64,000 nt of DNA from Mimachlamys varia (lineage: Eukaryota; Mollusca; Bivalvia; Pectinida; Pectinidae), in the NCBI GenBank assembly GCA_947623455.1, contig OX392532.1, positions 124,001-188,000 on the forward strand, in the 5' to 3' direction. The position numbers and the translations under genes were made by a program. This document shows, piece after piece, positions 34,652 to 47,800 of this stretch (position 1 is the first letter of the stretch; the number at the start of each line of letters is the position of its first letter). The notes under the pieces are model-generated. The model was not told the origin of the DNA. It saw nothing but the letters and a program-made list of their open reading frames with translations, and ran no database searches.

Positions 34652-36399
34652 TTTTGTTTGTTTTAGCATTTCCAATTTTAGAAATTTTGTAATATTATGA
34701 AAGAGATTCGAAAAATACATACCCCCCCCCCCCCCCCCCCCCCCCGGGTACATGTATTACAGTTAGATGCTTGTTTTGTATAATGAGCAGCCTTTTATCA
34801 TATTATAACCTTGTACTTGTTCCCAGTATTAGAAATCTATATACACATATCTTTCTCTATAATTTCTACTGCTGTCTTTCCTTTTTCTTAATTGCCTAGC
34901 TTTAATACAATGTAATACAGAATATTATACCCTATGCACGAGGCAGAGATGGGATGGGCATGCTCTCTGACCGTATTTGAATTTCATGCAGAATTAGTAC
35001 ATATGAATCTGGGTACAAACGATGATAAAATTGCAACTCGTCTTAATGGTTAAATTAGAGAAATTTCAATTTTAAGTACTGCATGTGATAAGATTTGTGA
35101 AAAATGATAGGATTTAGCTTTAAAGTTAGATGTGTAAACATTTTTTTTCAATTTGGCGTGTCTCACCCTTAAAAACTAAATCCATACAACTTCCTGAATT
35201 ACTGCATACAAATTTTATTAAAACTTCATCAATATTAAAGATAGTTGTTAATAACTATGGAATAATGAAAGCACTACAATGCATTTTGAGTCAGTCTAAC
35301 TTACAATTTAGTGAAGAAAATTGTGGTTTGTCAAGGTGTAAATGTAAATCATAATAGTTGTATTGTGATCAAATAACATTAATACATTGCACTGTTTGTG
35401 TGTGGATGTGTGGTTTCGTTTCACAATCATTTTTATACTTGGATGACGTTTTCTGACATGTGTACAGATTTGAAACATATATACACCTTTCACCAGGCAT
35501 ACCCACTCGCCAAAAAATGCAAGTACAATCATTTTCTTCTCGCAATTCCAGAAATCAACTTGCATTTGGCGAGTGCGCAGGTGTTAAATTCAAACCCTGA
35601 ACTGGTTGAACTTGTATTGATTAAGGAGAAGCACTCAAGTTTGTTTAAAGTGTTCTGCCATCACTCATCCTATTGTTCTGTCATTAGCAATATCCTTGTT
35701 ATATTGAATATATATGGGGCACATTCAAGGTATTTCCTATGTTTAAATACTCATCCCTGGAGATGCACCTTTTTTTTGTTATATGACATTTTGTACAAAC
35801 TAAATTGCAACATAATGTTCAATCAGTTTAGACCAGAAAGTACTGTGTATGCCAGGAAGTGAGACATGGTTTTGTTTGTGTACTGTGCTTCAAAATCAAG
35901 AATTCTTGGCTGTGCAGTCATAATACACATACTATACTATATTCTTACTTGTTGATTTAATGATCTTCATAGATTGTGTGGTAAAATATAAGTCAGGCCA
36001 AAATATTAGCTTTATAACAGGAACTTTTTCAGGCCCACTCTGGAATTATCTTGAAAACTCTCTTTCTTGATATTAGAGCATGTTCCAAATTTCTTGGATA
36101 ACGAAAAAACAAATCCTGTATTTTCTTCCAATTGGGAAATAATGCTGAAACTAGCAGGAATTTATCTTAAAATGGTATTAATTAAAAGTCAGATATTCTT
36201 CATCACATATTCGATATTAAATCTAATTCATTTGGACTCTCTTCTGTCACAAGACTCCAAAATTTTGGGGATTTTTTTTTTCTCGAACCGTAGCAATATG
36301 TTATATCTATTAAAAGGCTGTACAATAAAAGCCGTATGTTGACAATAACTTTGTGTTTATTTCTTATCTGTTGGACCACTGAATCATATCCTGTAATCA
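34652..36399. other. AT-rich spacer with a C24 run and a hairpin
   Basis: 34722-34745 is 24 consecutive C. 35504-35575 is an inverted repeat (CACTCGCCAAAAAATGCAAG against ACTTGCATTTGGCGAGTG). A 154-codon open frame at 35398-35862 runs straight through this hairpin and has no recognisable domain, so it is not called. Confidence 0.55.
35504..35575. repeat. Inverted repeat CACTCGCCAAA
   Basis: Arms of about 18-20 nt (CACTCGCCAAA...TGCAAGT / ACTTGCATTTGGCGAGTG) separated by about 33 nt, with a three-base length difference in the A run. Possible small foldback element. Confidence 0.7.
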
Positions 36400-37551
36400 C
36401 CGTATTTTACCGGGAATAAGCCCCCTCTCACGAATAAGCCCCCTCCCCACTTTGGCAAAGGTTCTTGGAACAGGGTGGGAGCCTGGGAATAAGCCCCCAC
36501 CCTAAATTTTGTCTTTCTCTCAATAAAAAGCATGTTAATGTCTTTTTAATTTTGTGTCTGAACATCAAATATATCTAACTGTGGGCAAAAAAAATATCTA
36601 TAAAGCTAAGCTTGAAATAAAACATTGTTCAGCTGGTGTTAAGAACACCATACTTTCATATTTGAACTGGTGGTGCATTTTGCAAACTTTGAACAAAAAC
36701 GAAATATTATTCTTGTACTTGATCCATTATATGTAAGTCTGTATTGAAAAAGAAAATAAAGAAAATATTTTTTATAGTGATAAGGCAAAAGTAAATTCAT
36801 TTTGAAGTAGTTTGTTGCCAAGTAGTTTGTTTCAAATCTAATCTTTCTGTCAATATCAGTTCGTTAAAATTGTCATTCTGAAATTTGTATCAACCGGCTC
36901 TCTGAGAAAACAAGATGGCTGCCTTCAGATGGCCTTAGCGTTTTTTGGAAGACTTTTATCCATAAATACATGTCTCTTGCTCTTAATGCTTCCAGACTCA
37001 TTGCAGATAAGTTGGTTTGTTGTTTTTGTATGATTCATGCATTGGTTTTGTGTTAATTTTACATTGTTTAGTCAAATTTCTTAAGTTATTTACTGCCTGT
37101 AGCTGGCCTATCTCAAATCTCGTAATGGCGGTAGCCAAACGACAAGCAGTCTTATTGTCATGCTATTAATTCCTTTTACACATCTGAATGTTATTACTGT
37201 ATCTAAATGAATACTTATTAACTTATAAATGAAAATTCATTCAAGATGATGCTTGATAAATTGAATTATCTAGACCAATTGCTAATAGAAAATCTGTTAA
37301 CAGCACCATCAATGGCATCAATTTGTAGTGACTGTTTTTAAACCTTCTGAATGTAAATTGTTATTTTAACAAAACAAACAACTAGAATCACATTACTGGT
37401 ATAGTGGGGACTGAGTTCCTAGATCAAAACAGTAGAATATCCAAGATGGCGGACTTTTGTGAACAGGGGTGTATTCGGGAATAAGACCCCTCCCTACTTT
37501 TGATCAATTATTTTTCTCAGGGGGTGGGGGCTTATTCCCGGTCAAATACGG
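36400..37551. mobile_element. 1.15-kb non-autonomous element with CCGTATTT terminal inverted repeats
   Basis: Left end CCGTATTTTACCGGGAATAA at 36400. The right end, reverse-complemented, reads CCGTATTTGACCGGGAATAA and finishes at 37551. Next to both termini are further copies of GGGAATAAG-CCCC (left at about 36411, 36431, 36487; right at about 37478 and 37528), so the subterminal zones repeat the end motif. No transposase is encoded. I cannot identify a convincing target duplication, so the superfamily is open. Confidence 0.65.
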
Positions 37552-38190
37552 CAAGTACAGAAGTTTATATCATAAACTTGTGGGTTCAGATCATATGTCA
37601 ACCACAGGTCTTTTATGTGCAAAAGTTTATTTAAAGGAAATACATGGTTATAAAAAGAGTATACTTTCCCTGGTGATCAATCCAAGTTCTTCAAGTTGGA
37701 CACTTCCACAGAGCTTAAAGGAAATTTCCCATAGTGTAGTACAATGTGCAATTAAAACATTGACACATGATATACATACAGCCACTCATCGGGTGTATGC
37801 TAGCGAATACCATAACCAGTATTAGTAAGAATAAAAGTATTGCTTTTTCAATTTGACCAGGTTACTGACACCATTATACTGCACACTTAACCCCAATCTG
37901 AGGAAACTTGTTCATGGGTTAGGCTATTTTTGGGGGTGAAAACCTAGGGCTTTTGCTGTATTTTAAGAATTTACTAAGAGCTCAATGATATTTGATTGAA
38001 TTGAAACTTTTGTCTAGTAACTGATACATATCATCTCAATTGTGAAATTTTCACTGGTTCTCTATCTTTGGGCTAAAAAAATCAGAATTTTAATTGATAG
38101 TCAACATCAAAAATCACATTTCCTGTCCATGCATTTTTCTTTGCCATTTATGAATTTTCCCTTCAAAGCATTACATTTACAAAACATTTA
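37552..38190. other. Spacer, nothing recognised
   Basis: Small open frames only. No splice-framed exon, tandem repeat or inverted repeat seen. Confidence 0.5.
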
Positions 38191-38580
38191 TTAGTACACC
38201 TGGTCCAAATGACCAAGGTGAGCTTATGCCATACCATGTGTCCGGCCTTCAACAATCGACTTCTTTATAACCATTGATCAGAATTTAATTAGGAAGCATG
38301 CCTAGGTGGCCGGGATTCAAATTAATACAAATGATTGGGCTGAGGGACGGGGCCAAAAGGGGTTCATTTGGCAATACTCATATTAGGCCTAATCTTTGTA
38401 TTGTGACATGGTTACCATGACAACCAAAATATCACTGCACATCTATGCATAGTCCCTAACATTCCTGTATAGTTTCATTGAAACTGGTTCATAGGTTAAG
38501 GAGAAGTGTTCTGGACAAGATATGTCTACAGACAAACAACAGGATTCCAGTATACCCCCAGTTCCCACCCTATCAAACTT
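38191..38580 (-). mobile_element. Degenerate fragment of a pearl/Helentron-like element
   Basis: TAGTACACCTGGTCCAAATG-ACCAAGGTGAGCTTATGCCA and the following GATCAGAATTTAATTAGG and GGACGGGGCCAAAAGGGGTT match the left end and one core unit of the larger element at 39279-40511, at clearly lower identity. Confidence 0.6.
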
Positions 38581-38665
38581 TGTTGCAGGGGATATAAAAG
38601 CATCTTGCCCGGCTGCCTTGGTGAAAGGCAAGTGTGCTATCCTCTGCATCAACTGACCACCCAAA
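38581..38665 (-). mobile_element. tRNA-derived SINE head fragment
   Basis: On the minus strand, GAGGATAGCACACTTGCCTT then CACCAAGGCAGCCGGG. It is closely similar to the fragment at 44510-44625 and looks like the 5' (A-box) half of a tRNA-derived SINE. Confidence 0.5.
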
Positions 38666-38739
38666 TTTAGGTCTTTGGTTTATGCCAAAGAAGCTATTTA
38701 TTTATTTCAAACTTATTCGTGCATTCATGTGCTTGAGAC

Positions 38740-39025
38740 ATTGGCCCTCCAACCGCTGGATGTTATTCTTGGGGCGAACAGACTACGTTGGTTTGGAAAT
38801 TTTGAAAGAAGCAGTGGACCAATCAACATTTGTAGAGATCTAAAAGTGGCCAGTCAGAAGAAAGCGGGACGCCCAAAGAAGACCTGGAGAGAAACCATCA
38901 GGCATGACCGGACACAGTACGTGGCAGATGGTGAAGGTGGACCCCAATGACTGTGACCACTGGAGTAGATGTATAAAGACAGCCAGACAACGTCGAACCA
39001 CTGACGAAGGGAACACAGACGCTTA
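38740..39025 (+). pseudogene. LINE C-terminal fragment (second type)
   Basis: The frame around 38770-38935 reads LGANRLRWFGNFERS, then KKAGRPKKTWRETIRHD, a motif pair found at the very C-terminus of many animal LINE polyproteins (RLRWFGHVER ... GRPKKTWR). After a frameshift near 38935 the text DPNDCDHWSRCIKTARQR continues. It is a short, 5'-truncated, dead copy. Confidence 0.65.
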
Positions 39026-39278
39026 ACTAGGATAGTGAGCGAGTGTGCGATTCATGTGAACAAACTTGGTAGCTCTTGATGTTACTGACTGTGTATCACA
39101 GGTGATTATCTTCATGTATCAATGCCATAATCAGTTTTAGGTGAAGGCCTTAATTGGCTCTTTCAGTAGAAATACAAATGCATGACTGCAAGAAGGACAC
39201 CTTGTTAAATAAATGATACTGTTTGATATTTTCAGGACACACAAGCAAAACATTTTTCATGATTTACAACCTATTTTA

Positions 39279-40511
39279 TTAGCTCACCTGGTCCGAAGGA
39301 CCGAGGTGAGCTTATGCCATACCGTGGCGTCCGTCTGTCCGTCCGTCGTCCGTCAACAATTTCTTTAAACGACTTCTCCTCCATAACCCCTGATAAGAAA
39401 TCAACCTAATTTGGCAGGAAGCATCCTTGGGTGCCCAGGATTCAAAATTGTACTAATGGTGGGACTGACCCCCTAGGGGGCCGAGGGCGGGGCCAAAAGG
39501 GGCTATTTAGCTATATTGGTTTAAGCGACTTCTTCTCCATAACCACTGATTGGAAATCAGCCTTATTTGGCAGAAAGTATCCCTAGGTGCTTAGGATTCA
39601 AAATTGTACTCATAGTGGGACTGACCCCCTAGGGGGCTGAGGGGTGGGGCCTTAAAAAATGATTTACCTACATTGATAGTAGCCACTTCTTCTTCATAAC
39701 CACTGATTGGTAATCAACCCTATTTGGCTGGAAGCATGCTTAGGTGCCCAGGATTCAAAATTGTACTCATGGTGGGACTGACCCCCAAGGGAGCTGAGGG
39801 GCGGGGCCAAAAAGAATTATTTAGCTATATTGATATTAGCGACTTCTTCATAACCACTGATTGGAAATCAGCCTTATTTGGCAGAAAGTATCCCTAGGTG
39901 CTCAGGATTCAAAATTGTACACATGGTGGGACTGACCCCTAGGGGGCTGAGGGGTGGGGGCCATAAAAAACTATTAAGCTATATTGATATTAGCGACTTT
40001 TTCTTCATAACCACTGATTGGAAATCAGCCTTATTTGGCAGAAAGTATCCCTAGGTGCTCAGGATTCAAAATTGTACACATGGTGGGACTGACCCCCTAG
40101 GGGGCTGAGGGGCGGGGCCAAAAAGGGTTATTTAGCTATATTGGTTTAAGCGTCTTCTTCTCCATAACCACTGATTGGAAATCAACCTTATTTGGTAGGA
40201 ACCATCCCTAGGTGCTCAGAATTAAAAATTGTACTAATGGTGGGACTGACCCCCTAGGGAGCTGAGGGGCGGGGCCAAGAAGGGTTATTTAGCTATATTG
40301 GTTAAATTGACTTCTTCTCCATAACCATTGATTGGAAATCAGCCTTATTTTGCAGGAAGCATCCCTAGCTGCTCAACATTCAAAATTGTACTAATGGTGG
40401 GACTGACTCCCTAGGGGGCTGAGGGGTGAGCCAAAAAGAAAATATTTTATCATGATTACTTAGATACCAATGTATCCAGGTGAGCGATACAGGCCCTCTG
40501 GGCCTCTTGTT
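39279..40511 (-). mobile_element. Helentron/pearl-like element with 157-bp tandem core
   Basis: On the minus strand it starts AACAAGAGGCCCAGAGGGCC (an inverted-repeat start) and ends in a stem-loop (AGCTCACCTCGGTCC / GGACCAGGTGAGCT) finishing CTAA. The core is about seven copies of a 157-bp unit (marker AACCACTGATTGG at 39541, 39698, 39852, 40009, 40166, 40323). A palindromic 5' end, tandem central repeats and a 3' hairpin next to CTRR are the published hallmarks of Helentron-associated elements and of bivalve pearl elements. No Rep-helicase is encoded. The family assignment rests on architecture alone. Confidence 0.65.
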
Positions 40512-40555
40512 TCATACATACATGTAAAAGTAATGAGAAAATCCTATGTTGTATT

Positions 40556-40886
40556 ATGGTTAGCATGCTAATACACAGATTTACTGATCACACGCCAAAC
40601 ATACACCAATATGGTTAGCATGCTAATACACAGATTTACTGATCACACGCCAAACATACACCAATATGGTTAGCATGCTAATACACAGATTTACTGATCG
40701 CACGCCAAACATACACCAATATGGTTAGCATGCTAATACACAGATTTACTGATCACACGCCAAACATACACCAATATGGTTAGCATGCTAATACACAGAT
40801 TTACTGATCACACGCCAAACATACACCAATATGGTTAGCATGCTAATACACAGATTTACTGATCACACGCCAAACATACACCAATA
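40556..40886. repeat. 55-bp tandem array, six near-identical copies
   Basis: Unit starts ATGGTTAGCATGCTAATACA (40556, 40611, 40666, 40721, 40776, 40831). There is one visible substitution among copies (GATCACAC/GATCGCAC). Each carries the perfect palindrome TTAGCATGCTAA. The high identity suggests a recent expansion. Confidence 0.95.
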
Positions 40887-41868
40887 TAGCACTCTCCCTA
40901 GTGTATTTCCACAGTAACCCAAAGCCAAAGGTGAAGCCACATTTCTTCCAATACATTTAATGGATCTCTAAATGAACCATTCATACTTCAGTTAATGTGA
41001 AATACAGAACATTTAAAATGACAAATGTTCACAGCCACACATGGCAGCAGAACATCTTCTGAATGACAAATGTTCACACCCACACATGGCAGCAGCCCAT
41101 CTTCTGAATGCACTGCGATAAGTCCATAGAAATGATGAGAGGAATGCCTCTAAAGCCAAATACATTTACAGTATTTAAATACATACACATACAATTTAAC
41201 TTTTTTTCACATTTTCTCATTCTTTCCACAAAAGTCAAATTCGTATTGTCATGTTCTATGTTGTTTATATAGAGATGAATGTTGACATGGATAATGAGAC
41301 ATTCTAGATAATGTTTAACATCTTCTGAAGGCAGTACATTCTCGATAATGTTTACCATCTTCTGAAGGCAGTGAAAGTTAACAGTCAACTATCTTATTTA
41401 CACTCAATGGATCCTAATTTATTCAGGAGAGCTGGTGCAGCTGTGGTGACAACTTGCATCCATATATCATGTTGTTTATTTCATGGGAATACTGTATCTG
41501 GAAACTTTTGCAAAGTCAGGCAGTACACTCCAGTAATCTGGCAGTAAATGTGAAATACATTTCCACTGAACGTTGATTTTGCCCTTCCACAGTTGAAATA
41601 AAATAGTGCTTATTAAGCTATTAAGAATTATGCAATTCAATATTCTGATCAATTTTCCTCGATCAGCACAGCAAGTCTGTCCTGGCAAATACTTTACACC
41701 ATACAGTCTTTCAGAAAGTGCCTTCAGACCATACTGAATGATGACAAATTCACTGATGAGTTGGTTGTGTGAACTGTCTGGTACAAGGCTAACATTTATG
41801 GTACAGTTAGTCATCTCACATCACGATGGTACGTAAATGAACAAATGTGTTGCTAATATGTTTCATCA
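40887..41868 (-). other. Probable 3' UTR and downstream flank of the BCL7 gene
   Basis: 41017-41106 is a 45-bp sequence repeated twice (AATGACAAATGTTCACA). TTTATT at 41418-41423 is AATAAA on the minus strand, a candidate polyadenylation signal about 450 nt past the stop codon. Confidence 0.4.
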
Positions 41869-44800
41869 TCAACTGGACTCCGACGAAGACTTCACTTTTT
41901 TAGTTGGCGGATCATCAGATTCATGGTCTGTTGGGGCAGCAGAAGAATTTGAATCACCTATAAAAAAGGTGACAGATATCAAAAGAATGATCATATCAAT
42001 ATTACAGATTTGCTGTTGAAATATATTCAGTTTTTATCTAAATAAAATGTACTCAAAATAACATAATACTTTGATGTTGGCAAACTATTACAAAGAAATT
42101 GTACAATATTATTAACTGTATTGCAGCAAAGTTCACCTTAGTCTGTTGGCTCGTCTATCGAAATAAAAAATGTAATGTACACTTTGGTTGATAATCAGGA
42201 CAGCGTTACTTGATTTTGTCGAGCAAGAGATCAACAGACTAACCACTGTCTTTCTTTAAATTACTCTCTTCTTTTTTCTCATCTCGAACCATACTCATTG
42301 CTAAAAAGGAAATATAAAGGATAGATATACATATTAGTATAATGGAAAAATGCATCATATTCATTATTTCCTCATCAATATTCGCTTTCTTTCTAATGTT
42401 ATTTATAGTAATCTGATATTTTATGTTTTTAATTTTGCACTTCAAATGTGAACCCTAGATATCCATTTGAAAAAAATCTCTTCATATCAAATGAACATCT
42501 TGAAACCAGAGATTTTACGGTAAAATCTCATCTGCATATAATTTCATACTTGATATTTTGGCATTTTAGAGACTTTTCAAACTGATAATGCTCCAAAATA
42601 ATGAATATGATACTATACATTCCAGGAGCAGTGCATGGTAGAATACAATAAGTGTTTCCCGAGTAAAGTTAGAGCCATATCAAAGGATAAAGGTCGTTGT
42701 TAATGATGGCTACTTATATATATCTCTTAGAAAATCAAACCATTAACTGAGATTAACATTTATGTTTTGCAATCCTTGTGATTATGTTAATAATAATGTG
42801 TCCCCATATGAATTCATATTTCATTAGTACTGAAATGTTATTGAAGAGAACATACTGCAGTTATCCTATTATAAATGATTCAAAGTTTCTTCAAGCTTAG
42901 GGAAAAACCCATTGTAAAACCTTCAGAACAGAAGAGTGTTCTTGAAGGAAAATGTGCAGGAAATATGGCTGAAGCCGGAGTACATAGAAGGAAGTAGGAT
43001 GTGATGTTAGTTTTTTTTTCTGATTATAATTTTTCTGATGATTTTAATTGTGGGTGATCTCACCTAATCTCATATCTGCCTCGTTGCTGTCATTATCTGG
43101 GTCCTGTGAGAAGGGAGGGTTGTTCTGTGTGTCAGCGAATGACAAGTTTGAGTCCTCGTTGATGGTCCCAGAGCCCTCACTACAGTTAGAGTCTGGTACC
43201 GACTGCTGTGTGTTTTCATCTGTGTATACACTGGAGGCTGCAAATACAGACAAATGCCATGTTATATATTTGTAGAGAAAGATTTAGATGTTAGATATAT
43301 CTCAAATATTAAGTTAATAAATATTAATTATAATCTATAAGACAATTATTTTGTTAAGGGAAAAAACTAATCAATACAAGAGAGCCCAAAGGGATCTTGG
43401 CGTCCACCATTGATGATATTTCATTCATTCTCAGAAAGATGGATAGTTTCCCTTCTTATTTTAACTTTCATTCATGTAATTAATCTTTTAGTTCTATGAA
43501 TTTCCTTTGAAAATTAATAATAGCTGAAAGAAGGTCTCTTGTCAGGAGTTTTGTCTTTATGATCAGTTCCAAATTCAAAATGTTAATCCATCTTAAAAAA
43601 TAACCATAATAAACTGTCATAGTCACATACAAGATCGCCGTCTGGCAGCCATAATTTACGCTGGAGCAGTCCAAAAATGAGACCATGCACAACTAGGGAC
43701 CGAACAAAACTCTTGGCCAGTAATACTCAAGATAATTATAATGGTAACAAAATTTCATTGTCAAAATCAAAGATGGCCGCCTGCTGGCCATTTCATTTTT
43801 CCGATCAGTCCCAAAATCAATACAGCACAACAAGACACCATGGGGAACATGCATATGAAATTTGAGAAAGATCCATCCAGTACTTCTCAAGATAAAAAAT
43901 TTCATTGTCCCAAAATCCAAGATGGCTGCCTGTCAGCCATTTTGTTTTTCCGACCAGTCCCAAAATCCACACAGAACAACTAGCCACCAACGGGAACCTG
44001 CATATAAAATTTTGGAAAGATCCATGCAGTATTTCTCAAGATATATTGGTGACAAAATTGTCAAAATCCAAGATGGCCGCGCCTATCGGCGATTTAGTAC
44101 GGCACAACTAAGCACCTGGGGGAACATGCATATGAAATTTGAGAAAGATCCATCCAGTACTTTTTAAGTTATAATGGTAACAAAAATTGTTTAAGGACGG
44201 GCAGACAGACCAAGGAAGCAGGGTTATTTGAATAGTCTACCATCTGATGATGGTGGGCTAATAAAACAGAAACTGATGAATATTTTCAGCCTTCATGATA
44301 CATAGACATAACATGTAAATGATATTGAATAGAATCCCAAATTTCTTTTTTTCAAATTCAAATGTTATGATCACTAAGTAAAACACCAATGAAGTTAAAA
44401 AAAAAAGTAAAATACCACCCTCAAAACTTCCCATTGTACCATGCATCTATAAATGTCTACCTTAAATCATGATCCACGAATTGGAAATTAATACAAGTGC
44501 TTAATTTACCACGTGGTCGGGCAGGTGACCCCATACCTTTTCGCATCCGGACAGAGAATTGGACCCCGGCCACCTTGGTAAAAGGCAAGTGTGCTATCCA
44601 CTGCACCACCCAACCACCCTTAGCTTCAGATGGTTGGATCAAATGTTTATAAGAAGTTACATTACAGTAATTTTCAAGTTTGCGAGAAGTCTGGTAGTAA
44701 ATATATATAATTTCCAAACATTTTTTAAATTTTTGTCCGAGAAAGTTCAACATAAATAAAAAAGTCACTGATCAAAGCCCCCAAACTACTTGCTGGCTAC

Positions 44801-47800
44801 CAATCTTTATCTCTAACCACAATCAAAACTTCTGTTTTAAGGCAATAGCTTACCATGTTATCAGTTGTACTTTATCAGGATAATGGGGAGGAATTGTAAC
44901 AAAGACCAAGTGTTGTTGTTTTAAAAGGTCCTGAAATTCCTGTGATTTGCTTTCCAGTTTTCTCTAGTAATTTGTTATATCTTATAATAGACTTTGCAAC
45001 ATTTAATGGACAATGTATGGTCAGCATGGGTCAGCTGTGGTGATATCTTGATTAATGACAACAGTTCAATCGAGTCCACGTCAACTCAGCATGTACATTG
45101 TACATGTATTGGCCATCAGGTAATAATACAAGGGAGATAATACCTATTGTGAAATGAAACAAATCTTAGCGTTTCTTTTTTAAATTTTGCATTGGAGTGT
45201 TGTCGCTACTGTAGTTACAAGAATAATGCGTAATTATATGTCTCATCTTTCTCTCATTGTCAATAAGTCCAAACAGAATATATATATAAGTACGACAAAA
45301 TACATACAGCAAGATTGTACCAGTAACTTGACCAAGTTTCCATTTAATTACATATCAATAACATTATAAAAAAGTGGATGCTAACGTAAATTCTCAAAAT
45401 TAGAACAATCACATAATTTTCCTTTAAATTTCAGTTAGGCATTTAGTATGATGATATCAGTAACTACACTTAGTTTCAATTCAATTGGATATCAGTTACA
45501 CTACAAAAAGTGGACTCGAACACAAATTCTCAAAATTCCTATGTTTTTGCCCAAAATACCAAAATATATTAGTAACACAATTTCTTTTAAGATGAGGTTA
45601 GGTATTTAGTATGATAGTTTGAGTAATGTGACTAAGTTTCAACTCAATTGGATAATTATAAGTTAATTCAGCATGCTACAGGCCAAATCAAAATTGTAGT
45701 CAGAATTGATACCATATCACAACCGACATTAATATATTACTGACCTATATTGTAACATAATACTTCTCTAAACCCCAACAAAATTCCAAATAAACCACTA
45801 ATTTCACAGAACTTTATCAACTTGATTCTTTGTTAAGTTTTCATTAACAAGTCAAAAAATATGGAGAAACAAGAGGCCCATACTGTATATCCAAAAGTGT
45901 AATTTTCCTATATAAACTATAGTAAACTCCAGCCCCTCCCCAGGGGGAAATGTGAAGTCCAGGGGCATGAAATTCACAATTTTGATAAAACACCTTAAGA
46001 CCTTTCCATTTATGATTTGATTCCAGGATATCTGGGTCAGGAGAAGAAGATTTTAGAAATTTTAGACAATTTGACTCTTTCTACCCATTCCCCACTGCCG
46101 CGGGGGGATGGGCTAGGGTCAAACTTTTTTAAACATTAAATCGTCATGACTTTGTCTCAGATGACCTAAAAATCTACACAATCAGATAATATATAAAATG
46201 ACTTTGTATCATGTACAGAGTATTTAGCTGGCTTACTCGTTTTAATATGCTCTTGAATAATCTTATTAAGCTTAAAGCAAACAGAACATCAAGCAGGAAA
46301 GCAAAAAAGCAACAGCATGACAGCAGAACTACAAAGCACACCTATGCGGCCATGAACAGAATCACTTTTTCCGTTAAGCATGCCAGCAGCAGAGCAGTCT
46401 GGGTTGGAATCCTTGGCATGCGACTCACTTCTCTTCCCTTGACACGACTCCTGATCTACAGCCGAAGAGTTGGAGTTCTCTGAAAAGTGAATGTACAGAG
46501 TTATGTCTGAATTCAAAGGAAATATATGGGTTAGACAGATTTGTTTGTCATTATATGACTTGGTATATTATATAAAATCAATGGAATGTCAAAAAGCAAG
46601 TTGTGATAATGACAGAACACACATGAACGTCATCCAAAATAAATAAGAACCTGGCAACTGCCCCACATTAAGGGCTAGTGGAAGAATATCGGGACACCTT
46701 TACCACTCGGCCATCCAAACCAGAGTTGGAGGGCTAGTGGTAGAATATCGGGACACCTTTACCACTCGGCCACCGCGGACCAGAGTTGGAGGGCCAGTGG
46801 TAGAATATCGGGACACCTTAACCACTCGGCCACCGCGGACCAGAGTTGGAGGGCCAGTGGTAGAATATTGGGACACCTTTACCACTTGGCAATCGGCAAC
46901 CGCAGCCTTTCTTCTGATTACAAATCAATTATTGATTATGGTTTTTGACTGATTGCCCATCACTGGTGTTAAGGAGTAGTAGCGTTAGCATATTTTCAGC
47001 AGGTTCCCTTTTTGGGGCCCTGCTCCTCTGTCCCCTGGTATGGGGTAGGACAATCCTTATTCATATATACTATGAATGCTCTGTTACGTTTCAAAACAAA
47101 TTTGGTAGAAATCTAAATCAGCGTTAAGGAAGAGCAGCAAAATTCTTCTATCTGAGCCCTGTGTCTAGATCTCTGTTCCCTGGGGTTTACACACAGTGCA
47201 CCACAACGAATAAAGCATGATGGCTATAGGTGATCTTGACCATTTGGGTCTGATTGCCTAAAATGTGTACATTGTCACATCCAATCAGGGAATCAAACTT
47301 CTGCCATCTTGGTAAAAGGTGTGTACACTACTCACTGAGCCACACTGTCACCATTTATACTCTTAACCTTTTAACTCAAGTTAGGCTATCTTTAAATGCG
47401 TCAACTGCTTACAATCATTCTTGATGAAACTGTATAACATGAAACTGAATAACATAAATGCCTTAAAAATAATATTACAGGTTGGCTGGTTGATTTTTTT
47501 TGGTCTGATTAACAGCCATGGTCATTTAAGGATGGCCTCCCGGTGTATGTGATGTGGGTGTGTGTGTTGAGAACGTGTGTATTTGGGAGGCTGTGGTATG
47601 TCCATGTCAGCCGTCTTGCGAAAATCCGGATCTTTTGCCAAATTTAAGTGCTATCACACTGACGTAAACTGCCGGTCACATTATAATGACAAAGGGCAAA
47701 CCAGTCATTCCACTCCCATAATGCTGAACATCAAACCGGGAGGGGTAACTACCATTGTTAGAGACTCTGGAATGTCTCGGTCTGGAGACAGAACCCATAG

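Noticed and set aside
35398..35862. 154-codon plus-strand frame
   Set aside because: It runs through an inverted repeat, has no recognisable motif and has biased AT-rich codons; most likely chance.
37469..37825. 118-codon plus-strand frame
   Set aside because: It begins inside the right terminus of the CCGTATTT element and shows no domain or splice support.
42239..42445. Reading the BCL7 exon-7 frame through to the TAG right after KKDSG as the gene's end
   Set aside because: A good donor (AGTG|gttagt) keeps phase 1 into the 41957-41869 exon, whose DDPPTKKVK tail resembles the family C-terminus. An isoform ending in exon 7 is still possible.
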